Below, piece after piece: positions 1 through 5,636 of a DNA stretch of 6,031 nucleotides (its first letter is position 1; each line of letters begins with the position of its first letter). Location of the stretch: positions 1 to 6,031 of the forward strand of contig JALSQA010000478.1 of NCBI GenBank assembly GCA_026985685.1, given 5' to 3'. The DNA comes from Campylobacterales bacterium. GTDB taxonomy: Bacteria > Campylobacterota > Campylobacteria > Campylobacterales > QNZT01. Under the pieces are notes generated by a model. The model worked only from the letters and a program-made list of their open reading frames with translations. It did not search any database and was not told where the DNA came from. Made by a program: the position numbers and the translations under genes.

Positions 1-50
1 ATACTTATTTAAATTTTTTTATTCAATTTTAAATTTGGAGAAAATTTTGT

Positions 51-56
51 TACAAT
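51..56 (+). promoter_or_regulatory. Candidate -10 box of the small membrane protein gene
   Basis: TACAAT lies 24 bases upstream of the ATG at 80 and differs from TATAAT at one position. The sequence upstream is T-rich with no recognisable -35 box, which is usual for the housekeeping sigma factor in Campylobacterota. Transcription would begin around 62-64, leaving a very short leader that holds only the ribosome binding site. Confidence 0.45.
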
Positions 57-79
57 ATGAAAATTTTACAGGAGTTTAT

Positions 80-220
80 ATGAAGAAAAAGTTACCAATG
101 TATTTGTTGATAGCATTTATAGTTGCGAATATTTTATATATGTTTATCGCACCTTTGATGATTATGGATAAGATCAAACACGATACAAAAGTTATTACTA
201 AAGAGAGGGGACATAAATAA
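80..220 (+). CDS. Small single-pass membrane protein, function unknown
   Basis: This is a 46-residue protein. I chose the ATG at 80 because AGGAG (70-74) sits five bases before it. The frame also opens at a TTG at 35, but that has no ribosome site and lies upstream of the likely promoter. The protein has a lysine-rich start (MKKK), a hydrophobic stretch at about residues 6-27 that would form one membrane helix, and a charged tail ending KERGHK. The positive N-terminus suggests N-in orientation, though the tail is also basic. I do not recognise a family. The gene converges on the small Cys-rich gene, with a hairpin in the 33-base gap between them. Good translation signals and a real-looking transmembrane segment support a genuine gene, but conservation cannot be judged here. 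Confidence 0.6.
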   Translation: MKKKLPMYLLIAFIVANILYMFIAPLMIMDKIKHDTKVITKERGHK

Positions 221-243
221 TACCCAGATTTATCTGGATATTA
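218..243. terminator. Hairpin between convergent genes, likely bidirectional terminator
   Basis: An inverted repeat spans 218-243. The core arms CCAGAT (224-229) and ATCTGG (232-237) are extended outward by five further A/T pairs after one C/A mismatch (223/238). It begins at the stop codon of the plus-strand small gene and lies 10 bases beyond the stop of the minus-strand operon, so it can serve both. The T-tract is short on each side (TTATTT on the plus strand, TTATTTAT on the minus strand), so it is an imperfect intrinsic terminator. Confidence 0.5.
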
Positions 244-253
244 TTTAAAGTGT

Positions 254-463
254 TTAAAATTCAAAACCGCCTGTTTGACCTTTGTTCATACTTTGGTAAA
301 CAGAATTGACATAAGATTTACGTGTTTGGCAGCCGATGATCTCTTTGCACATCATACAGCTTCTTATCTTGTGCTTTTTTTGACAAGATTGTAAAATCTC
401 TTGTTGCTCCAATAGTTTTGCTTTAAAACGATTTATCTCTTTTTGTTCTTTAATTGTTGGCAT
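254..463 (-). CDS. Small four-cysteine protein encoded after fbp, function unknown
   Basis: This 69-residue, lysine-rich protein has an amphipathic, probably helical N-terminal half (about residues 4-30). Four cysteines follow: C27, C36, C39 and C45, with a CxxC at 36-39. The end is glycine/aromatic (GGFEF). The cysteine spacing could hold a zinc ion or redox pair, but no known metal site is recognised. From memory, a similar short protein ending in a GGFEF-like tail follows fbp in other Campylobacterota (Cj0839c in C. jejuni), which argues for a conserved gene. The ATG at 463 has AAGGAG (469-474) five bases upstream. The gene starts inside fbp, overlapping it by 14 bases, so its ribosome site lies within the last codons of fbp and translation is probably coupled. 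No signal peptide or membrane segment is visible, so it should be cytoplasmic. Confidence 0.8.
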   Translation of the reverse strand: MPTIKEQKEINRFKAKLLEQQEILQSCQKKHKIRSCMMCKEIIGCQTRKSYVNSVYQSMNKGQTGGFEF

Positions 464-1295
464 AGCTACTCCTTACTTTTTTTATCTCCTCTTTTGAGCC
501 AAAAAAGCATGGCGTTGTATCATGAATATGGCTAGGGATTAGATCAAGCAATCTTTGTTTTCCATCTATCGCTTCACCACCTGCTTGCTCATAAACATAA
601 GCAAATGGAAAGACTTCAAAAGTCATTCTCAATTTTCCCTGCGGAACATCAGATGTACCAGGATAAGAAAAAATTCCTCCACCTTTAAGCAAGATCTGAT
701 GTAAATCTGGAACCATTCCACCACTATATCTTAGACGATATCCATCGGCAAAAAAGCTTTCTACAAGCTCTTTGTGTAGTGGTGACCAATTTTTTTGTGT
801 TCCTCCTGGAGCATTTAGTTTTCCTTTTTCATTGAGTGTTATCTCTTTGACAAAAGCAAAAGTATTGTCTGGTTCTAATCGGAACATTTTTACTCCACTC
901 TCATCAGCTGTTACCATCTCAACACGAGGTCCATAGACTACATAAACAGCAGCTTTTAGATTGTTACCACTATAGTTGTTTTCATATATACCGAAAATAG
1001 AACCAACAGATAGGTTTACATCAGCCAAACTAGAGCCATCTAGTGGATCATATCCGATAAGATATCTTCCCTTCTCATGTAATGGATGTGGAGCTTCTTT
1101 TTCCTCACTTGCCAACTCTTTGATAGAAGTAATTGGTGAAAAAATTTCTTCTATTATTTTGTCACAATGGATATCTAGTTGAAGTTGTGTATCTCCTGTG
1201 GCATTTTGAGATTGGGAATAACCTTTATCTTCATGTTTTATCGCATAATCTATTTTGATTGCAGCTGTTTGTATAGCATTATATATTTCTTGCAT
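450..1295 (-). CDS. fbp: Fructose-1,6-bisphosphatase, class I
   Basis: It hydrolyses fructose 1,6-bisphosphate to fructose 6-phosphate in the cytoplasm, the committed step of gluconeogenesis. The protein has 281 residues. The metal-binding signature DPLDGSS is at 83-89, preceded by GRYLIGY. TGDTQLQLD (33-41) supplies an Asp equivalent to the family's N-terminal metal ligand, and SEE (63-65) matches the conserved Glu pair. GGIFSYPGT (206-214) and the E227 region (MTFEVFPFAYVYEQAGG) match the C-terminal substrate and metal site. All catalytic carboxylates appear present. The protein is about 50 residues shorter than E. coli or mammalian enzymes. It begins just past the helix start that carries the AMP-binding Thr-Gly-Glu, so classical AMP inhibition is probably missing. 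The ATG at 1295 has AAGGAG (1300-1305) four bases upstream. That site overlaps the stop codon of mobB, and only eight bases separate the two genes, so the pair is probably co-transcribed and coupled. Confidence 0.95.
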   Translation of the reverse strand: MQEIYNAIQTAAIKIDYAIKHEDKGYSQSQNATGDTQLQLDIHCDKIIEEIFSPITSIKELASEEKEAPHPLHEKGRYLIGYDPLDGSSLADVNLSVGSIFGIYENNYSGNNLKAAVYVVYGPRVEMVTADESGVKMFRLEPDNTFAFVKEITLNEKGKLNAPGGTQKNWSPLHKELVESFFADGYRLRYSGGMVPDLHQILLKGGGIFSYPGTSDVPQGKLRMTFEVFPFAYVYEQAGGEAIDGKQRLLDLIPSHIHDTTPCFFGSKEEIKKVRSSYANN

Positions 1296-1303
1296 AAAAC
1301 TCC

Positions 1304-1798
1304 TTATATTTTTGTTGCATTTTGCTCAATCCATTTGATTATCTCATCTGTATTGTTTAGATTCAATATCTTAATATCTTCTGGAATTTGATATAAACTA
1401 GTATCGACACTTTCGTCAATTGCTATTGCTTTTATATATGGGAAATAACTTTCATCAATTTTTTCACGAAAAATAGCAACTCTAGGAAGTGGTAAGGTCT
1501 TTAATCCTTCTACCAAAAGATAATCAAAATCTTTTATCATAGAGACAATCTCTTCAAGTGATTTACTTCTTTGTGAAAAATAAGTAGTTCTGGCAGGTGA
1601 TACTACAACAGTTTCAGCTCCAGTTTGTGAAAATTTGTAACTATCTTTACCCTCAACATCAAATATAGCTTTATCTTTGGGATCATTTTTGATGATAGCC
1701 ACTTGATGATTTTTGATTAGCTTTTTGGCTATTTTCTCAATAAGTGTTGTTTTCCCACTATTTGAAGGTCCTGTAAAGGCGATTGCCATACTTTTCAT
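1304..1798 (-). CDS. mobB: Molybdopterin-guanine dinucleotide biosynthesis accessory protein MobB
   Basis: MobB is a cytoplasmic P-loop GTP-binding protein that works with MobA in attaching GMP to molybdopterin. The product is the bis-MGD cofactor of enzymes such as periplasmic nitrate reductase and formate dehydrogenase. The 164-residue length is typical. The Walker A motif GPSNSGKTT is at residues 10-18. The family segment VEGKDSYKFSQTGA (48-61) follows, where an Asp-Ser-x-Lys/Arg-x-x-x-x-Gly-Ala pattern is characteristic. A Walker B-like DYLLVEG is at 92-98, ahead of LPRVAIF. The ATG at 1798 is preceded five bases earlier by AAGGA (1804-1808); the second ATG three codons in has no such site. 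It is the first gene of the operon that continues into fbp. No MobA or molybdoenzyme gene is in the window, so the partners must lie elsewhere. Confidence 0.93.
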   Translation of the reverse strand: MKSMAIAFTGPSNSGKTTLIEKIAKKLIKNHQVAIIKNDPKDKAIFDVEGKDSYKFSQTGAETVVVSPARTTYFSQRSKSLEEIVSMIKDFDYLLVEGLKTLPLPRVAIFREKIDESYFPYIKAIAIDESVDTSLYQIPEDIKILNLNNTDEIIKWIEQNATKI

Positions 1799-1828
1799 GG
1801 ATTTCCTTAATAAATATACTTAATTTCT

Positions 1829-1834
1829 ATAATA
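1829..1834 (-). promoter_or_regulatory. Candidate -10 box for the mobB-fbp operon
   Basis: Read on the minus strand this is TATTAT, one mismatch from TATAAT, about 30 bases upstream of the mobB ATG and ahead of its ribosome site. The whole gap 1799-1914 is almost pure A/T, so other boxes such as TATATT at 1813-1818 cannot be excluded. No -35 element or operator repeat stands out. Confidence 0.3.
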
Positions 1835-1881
1835 AAAATTAAAAGTATCTATATTCTAACAAAATATAAATTATATTAGTG

Positions 1882-1887
1882 TAAAAT
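1882..1887 (+). promoter_or_regulatory. Candidate -10 box for the lipoprotein gene
   Basis: TAAAAT lies 27 bases upstream of the ATG at 1915, with transcription expected to begin around 1894. TATATT at 1872-1877 is an equally good match by sequence. The box shares an AT-rich divergent intergenic region with the mobB promoter, and no operator was found between them. Confidence 0.3.
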
Positions 1888-1914
1888 ATTTATTATTTTT
1901 TTGTAGGATTGGTG

Positions 1915-2406
1915 ATGAAAAATTTATTTTTAATTGTTGGGGTTAGTTTATATTTATGTCTTGCTGGATGTGCTTCTAAAAGCGGTCTTTTTAGTCCAGA
2001 TATTTTATCTCAACGTGCATTAACCTATACCAAAAAAGCTGAGATTTATAACTCTCTTGAGATAAAAGCTTCTGCTGTAATTACCTATCTCAATCCTCTG
2101 TTAAAAAAATATGAAGATAAATATCATGCCTATTTTCTTGTTAGTCTTTTTATAGATAATGATTCTTCAGATATCAAAAAACAAGGTTTACACAATCATG
2201 ACATTCAACTGACACTTAATTCTCAATCACCTTTGACAATCAAAGATTTAAAAGCTGATGATGATTTGATCAAAATTGCACCAGTTAAAAATATGTGGTC
2301 ACACTACTATCTGGTAACATTTGAAAAGCCACTATCCAAAAAGATGAAAATGTTACTTAAAAGTCAGAGATATGGGTCTTCATCGTTAATTTTTGAAGCA
2401 GAGTGA
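1915..2406 (+). CDS. Putative outer-membrane lipoprotein, function unknown
   Basis: The protein has 163 residues from the ATG at 1915, which has AGGA (1905-1908) six bases upstream. In-frame TTG (1909) and GTG (1912) codons sit too close to that site. The N-terminus is a lipoprotein signal: a lysine, a hydrophobic stretch and the lipobox LAGC at 16-19. Cys19 would therefore be lipidated and become residue 1 of a mature chain of about 145 residues. The next residue is Ala, not Asp, which favours outer-membrane sorting by Lol rules known from E. coli. The mature part has a helical start and then a probable beta-rich region rich in Asp, Lys and Ser. No known domain is recognised. From memory, a putative lipoprotein gene occupies the same place in C. 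jejuni (Cj0842). Its 3' end overlaps the opposing slt gene by 50 bases. That position beside a murein hydrolase hints at an envelope role, but this is only context. Confidence 0.85.
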   Translation: MKNLFLIVGVSLYLCLAGCASKSGLFSPDILSQRALTYTKKAEIYNSLEIKASAVITYLNPLLKKYEDKYHAYFLVSLFIDNDSSDIKKQGLHNHDIQLTLNSQSPLTIKDLKADDDLIKIAPVKNMWSHYYLVTFEKPLSKKMKMLLKSQRYGSSSLIFEAE

Positions 2407-3991
2407 GTAATGAAATATCTTTAATTCCTAATAGATGAGCATATATAACATAATTTACTAAAACTTTTTTGCCATACTCCCTTGCCTGTGCATTGGGCAG
2501 GAGTTCCATTGTTAAAAAAGGTTCATATTTCTGTTTGGTGAATGTAGTTGGATTTTGGATGATATTTCGTCTTGTATAGCCTACACCTCCATTGTATGCA
2601 TATGCAATAAGCAGAGGATGAAAAAGATGCTTTTGTAAATAATCAATATGAATATTTGCAAAATTATATGCTACTTCTGGATTAAACATATCTTCATATT
2701 TAAAATCATTATAGCCTTGTTGTTTTGCTATAGCTTTTGCAACAAATGGCATAAATTGCATCAATCCTAGAGCATAAGAGTAGGAAACATCTGTAGGAAT
2801 AAATCGGCTCTCCTGTCGAGCGAGTGCAAATATCAAAGCTTTTCTTTTGGGTTGAAGATCCTTGATATAGCGATTATACGCTAAAAAAAAGTAATGTTTG
2901 TTTTGTGAAAATTTATATATCAGTCTAGCTACATGAGGTTGTGTGTCTAAGCTATTTAGTTTTAGTGCATTGAGTTTTTTTGTTTCATAATCTTTAAAAT
3001 GTTTCTTTTTGAAGTTATTTTGTATCTTCAGCCACATAAATGGATCTGTTATATCAAAGGGTGTTTTAGAGAGTTTTGGTTCAATACTTGTATAGATATT
3101 TTTAGGAAACAAGTCTAACTTTTCATAAGCAAATAGTGTGTATATATTGATATCTTTACTCTCTAAAATCAATTTTTTTAACAAACTCTTATCCCTTTTG
3201 ATGAGGTATTGCCAAAATATAGCTCTATCTCTTTGGAAGTTTTGTTTTGCATTTTTTTGCGAAACTTTAAAATACCATTGTGCAATATCTTCATGTTGGA
3301 GTTTTAAGGCATTGATACCTAGTAAAAAATTTGATTGTGCATTTAACTTAGAAGAATCAAATTTCAATATAGATTTTTGTAATTGTATGAGTTTTGGATC
3401 ATAAACTATCTTTTGAATGGATGTATTAAAAGCATATTTATTTGAAAATTTGTTTAATAAGGTTGCATTTAGATCATGATTGTAATATTTTTGTCGAAAT
3501 TTATTTCCTACGCTATTAAATATATTTAAAAATTGTTTTGTTGGAGAATTACTTAATGTTGTGAAATCTCTTTTTGCGATAAGGTTTAGTATTTGACTAT
3601 CATGAGGATATTTATAGTGAATTAAATTGGCTATATTTATTAAATCTTTTGGAGAAAGTTTAGTTGCTTTGTAATTGGAAAGACCTATTTTAATACAGTC
3701 TGCGTCTTTGCCTTTAAAAAGTGATGGCGGTAGTTGTTTACAGTATGCAACACGTTTAAATGAAAAATCATCTATTTTATTAGCAAATTTATAAAAAAGT
3801 TTCCAATTCATGTTCTTAACTTCACCTATTAGTGAGCTGGCATCATTGGAAGAGATATTTTGATCCAGGTATTGACTGATATAAAAGTCTTTTACTAAAC
3901 TTCTAGGTTTATCTTTAAAAAAATCACGATTTATTTCTTTTCCATGAGATTGAAATAGTAGTAGGGTTAAAAAAAAGAGTATTTTTTGCAT
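2357..3991 (-). CDS. slt: Soluble lytic murein transglycosylase (Slt-type, family 1)
   Basis: This periplasmic enzyme cleaves the MurNAc-GlcNAc bond of peptidoglycan, producing 1,6-anhydro-MurNAc ends during wall remodelling and recycling. The 544-residue chain begins with a signal peptide (MQKILFFLTLLLFQSHG, cleavage plausible after Gly17). It continues with a long helical region (about 20-380) that corresponds to the superhelical part of Slt proteins. The catalytic domain is at about 385-520. It contains RQESRF with the predicted catalytic Glu394, GLMQFMP (409-415), AYNGG (465-469, where AYNAG is more usual) and a terminal YVIYAHLLG helix. The ATG at 3991 has only a modest ribosome site (GAGAG, 3998-4002). 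It follows yggT by 31 bases and is probably the last gene of the gltX-yggT-slt transcript. The C-terminus is encoded antisense to the end of the lipoprotein gene. The same order is remembered for C. jejuni Cj0843c. Confidence 0.92.
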   Translation of the reverse strand: MQKILFFLTLLLFQSHGKEINRDFFKDKPRSLVKDFYISQYLDQNISSNDASSLIGEVKNMNWKLFYKFANKIDDFSFKRVAYCKQLPPSLFKGKDADCIKIGLSNYKATKLSPKDLINIANLIHYKYPHDSQILNLIAKRDFTTLSNSPTKQFLNIFNSVGNKFRQKYYNHDLNATLLNKFSNKYAFNTSIQKIVYDPKLIQLQKSILKFDSSKLNAQSNFLLGINALKLQHEDIAQWYFKVSQKNAKQNFQRDRAIFWQYLIKRDKSLLKKLILESKDINIYTLFAYEKLDLFPKNIYTSIEPKLSKTPFDITDPFMWLKIQNNFKKKHFKDYETKKLNALKLNSLDTQPHVARLIYKFSQNKHYFFLAYNRYIKDLQPKRKALIFALARQESRFIPTDVSYSYALGLMQFMPFVAKAIAKQQGYNDFKYEDMFNPEVAYNFANIHIDYLQKHLFHPLLIAYAYNGGVGYTRRNIIQNPTTFTKQKYEPFLTMELLPNAQAREYGKKVLVNYVIYAHLLGIKDISLLTLLQKLTMKTHISDF

Positions 3992-4022
3992 TAGATACTC
4001 TCTTTCAATGTTTTTGTTTTGA

Positions 4023-4319
4023 TTATGCTACACTTTGAGCGAGATTGAAAAGTACTCTTACTAAAAAAAGATCTAAAAATTGAAGACCTAATATAATAAT
4101 AATAGGACTTAGATCAATACCTCCGATTGTGGTAGGGATATAACGTCTTACAAATGCATAAACAGGTTCTGTTAATCTTCTTAATATTTGAACAATTGGA
4201 TTGCTCGGATCTGGGTTTACCCAAGTAAGTAGTGCGGATATTATAACTATCCAAATGTAGATGTTGATTACCATTGATAAAATTTGTGCGATAGCTTGTA
4301 TAAATGTAGCTAAGATCAT
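4023..4319 (-). CDS. yggT: YggT family integral membrane protein
   Basis: This 98-residue inner-membrane protein has two hydrophobic segments (about 7-33 and 68-94). Between them is the family's conserved linker, with WVNPDPSNPI (33-42), LRRLTEPVYAFVRRYIP (46-62) and GGIDLSPI (66-73). The length and these motifs fit YggT/YlmG proteins, which have been linked to cell division, osmotic tolerance and membrane organisation in various bacteria; no biochemical activity is firmly established. The ATG overlaps the gltX stop codon as ATGA (4316-4319), so translation is probably coupled. An AGGAG (4330-4334) lies ten bases upstream inside gltX. The gene sits between the synthetase-like gene and slt, as in other Campylobacterota from memory. 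Confidence 0.92.
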   Translation of the reverse strand: MILATFIQAIAQILSMVINIYIWIVIISALLTWVNPDPSNPIVQILRRLTEPVYAFVRRYIPTTIGGIDLSPIIIILGLQFLDLFLVRVLFNLAQSVA

Positions 4320-5587
4320 TTTATAATTTCTCCTAAATAATTTTTAATATGTGGATATATTTCACTTAAATCAATATCACTGTCTGTACCAGTTAAAAGT
4401 ACTTGCAATGGTTTGAAAAATGCTTCACCATTTAAACCACTTTTTCTCATCAAGTATGCCTTATAATCATCGAAACTTTTGTGATAAGGTGCATCTTTTG
4501 CAATCTTTTTTAATATTTCAAACTCTTTCACAAATACTTCACAGTTTTTTGTTTTGAAAATATTATCTATCTTTAACTTTATTTCCTCTAAAGTGCTATC
4601 TTCATGGGTATAAATTTTTGCTAAATCACCTATTTCTTTGCTTGAATATCCAAGTGCTTTGCTTAATTGTAGTGAATCTAAATTTCTGATATGCTCTTTG
4701 TTAAGTTGGCGGAGTTTTTCTATCTCAAATTTTACAGGAGTCTTTGATATTTTTGAGAGATCAAACCATGTTAATGCCTCTTGAAGTGAAAAAAATTTTT
4801 TAGGTGTATCATTTCCCATTGTGATTATATAATTACAAATGGCAGAAGGTAAAAAACCTTTTAGAAGCAAATTTTTGACATTAAATAAATCATCTTCTTT
4901 GCATAGTGGTTTGCCATTTTCATTTAAGATGATAGGTAAGTGAGCATACTTAATTTCTTTATCATATCCTAAATATTTACGAATAAGAATTTCTTTAGGA
5001 GTATTAGGAAGCTCTCTGTTTTGTTTAATTACCATAGAAATATCATACATCAAATCATCCAAAGCATAAGCAAAAGTGCCTGTAGGTGTTTTATCTACAT
5101 TCATGATGACAAAATCATCAATTTCATCAGGTGTGAAGCTAAGTTTACCTTCTATGATATCTGAAAACGTTATATCTTCTTGTGGTCTTTTGATTCGGAT
5201 AAGAAAAGGGGATTCATTGTTTAAGACTTCTTCGTCACTAAGAGTTTTACAAGTACCATCATAACTTTGTGTGATATCGTTTTCTAATTTTTGTGCTGTA
5301 CAAAAACAGACAAAAGCATTTTTATCCATCAGTAATTTGGTAGCTAGTTGCTGGTGAAATTTTAAATTTTCACTTTGGTATATAATTTGATCATATTCGA
5401 TACCAAAAAGTTGTAAAATTTCTAAGATTTCTTGATCTTTTCCATCTATATTTTGTTCTTTGTCTCTATCATCTATAAGTATGAGAAATTTTTCATGGTT
5501 TTGTTTGGCACTAATATAATTAAAAAGAGCAATACGTAAATTTTCTATGTGCATATCTTCTCTAAAAGAGAGTGCAAAACGATACAT
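4316..5587 (-). CDS. gltX: GluRS-type (GltX) protein with degenerate catalytic motifs, probable pseudoenzyme
   Basis: The 423-residue intact frame aligns by eye along its whole length with the second GluRS of Campylobacterota (Cj0845c/HP0643 type), including the C-terminal anticodon-binding part. That family ligates Glu to tRNA-Glu, or in this lineage mainly to tRNA-Gln for later amidation. The active site is eroded. RFAPSPTGxMHIGN has become RFALSFREDMHIEN (3-16): Pro6, Pro8, Thr9, Gly10 and Gly15 are lost, while Arg3 and His13 are kept. RIEDTDKERN is LIDDRDKEQN (37-46). PTYN is PTGT (168-171). IRGEDHVSNTP is IKQNRELPNTP (187-197). KKMSKRD is KPLCKED (226-232). Scaffold segments such as DGKDQEILEIL (48-58), YAHLPIILN (214-222) and FFKPLQVLLTG (390-400) stay canonical. 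A CxC...YxxxC pattern (C94, C96, Y109, C113) could still bind zinc. The ATG at 5587 has AAGGA (5593-5597) five bases upstream. It heads the operon with yggT and slt. Family assignment is secure; loss of aminoacylation is inferred. Confidence 0.88.
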   Translation of the reverse strand: MYRFALSFREDMHIENLRIALFNYISAKQNHEKFLILIDDRDKEQNIDGKDQEILEILQLFGIEYDQIIYQSENLKFHQQLATKLLMDKNAFVCFCTAQKLENDITQSYDGTCKTLSDEEVLNNESPFLIRIKRPQEDITFSDIIEGKLSFTPDEIDDFVIMNVDKTPTGTFAYALDDLMYDISMVIKQNRELPNTPKEILIRKYLGYDKEIKYAHLPIILNENGKPLCKEDDLFNVKNLLLKGFLPSAICNYIITMGNDTPKKFFSLQEALTWFDLSKISKTPVKFEIEKLRQLNKEHIRNLDSLQLSKALGYSSKEIGDLAKIYTHEDSTLEEIKLKIDNIFKTKNCEVFVKEFEILKKIAKDAPYHKSFDDYKAYLMRKSGLNGEAFFKPLQVLLTGTDSDIDLSEIYPHIKNYLGEIIK

Positions 5588-5606
5588 TTATATCCTTAAT
5601 TAAATA

Positions 5607-5612
5607 ATTATA
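5607..5612 (-). promoter_or_regulatory. -10 box of the gltX-yggT-slt operon
   Basis: On the minus strand the sequence is a perfect TATAAT, 19 bases upstream of the gltX ATG, so transcription would start near 5600, just ahead of the AAGGA ribosome site. There is no -35 box at the usual spacing. A small palindrome TGTACA (5621-5626) lies eight bases upstream. No terminator hairpin follows the S8 peptidase stop at 5637, so read-through from that gene is also possible. Confidence 0.5.
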
Positions 5613-5636
5613 AATTAAAGTGTACAGAAATTTTGA

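Noticed and set aside
976..1391. Open plus-strand frames opposite fbp and mobB
   Set aside because: They are antisense to clearly conserved genes, have no good ribosome sites, and their translations show no family resemblance.
3138..3404. Plus-strand open frame of 88 codons opposite slt
   Set aside because: Hydrophobic, Cys/Phe-rich translation typical of the antisense of a Lys/Asn/Gln-rich gene; slt is well supported on the other strand.
5076..5264. Plus-strand open frame opposite gltX
   Set aside because: No ribosome site, and the overlapping minus-strand frame is a full-length GltX family protein.
4316..5587. Sequencing error as the cause of the odd GltX motifs
   Set aside because: The changes are many independent substitutions at separate motifs in an unbroken frame, which isolated base-call errors or indels would not produce.
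5596..5626. AT-rich palindromes TTAATTAA and TGTACA upstream of gltX as operators or terminator
   Set aside because: Each is only 6-8 bases, without GC stem or T-tract, and such palindromes are expected by chance in sequence this AT-rich.
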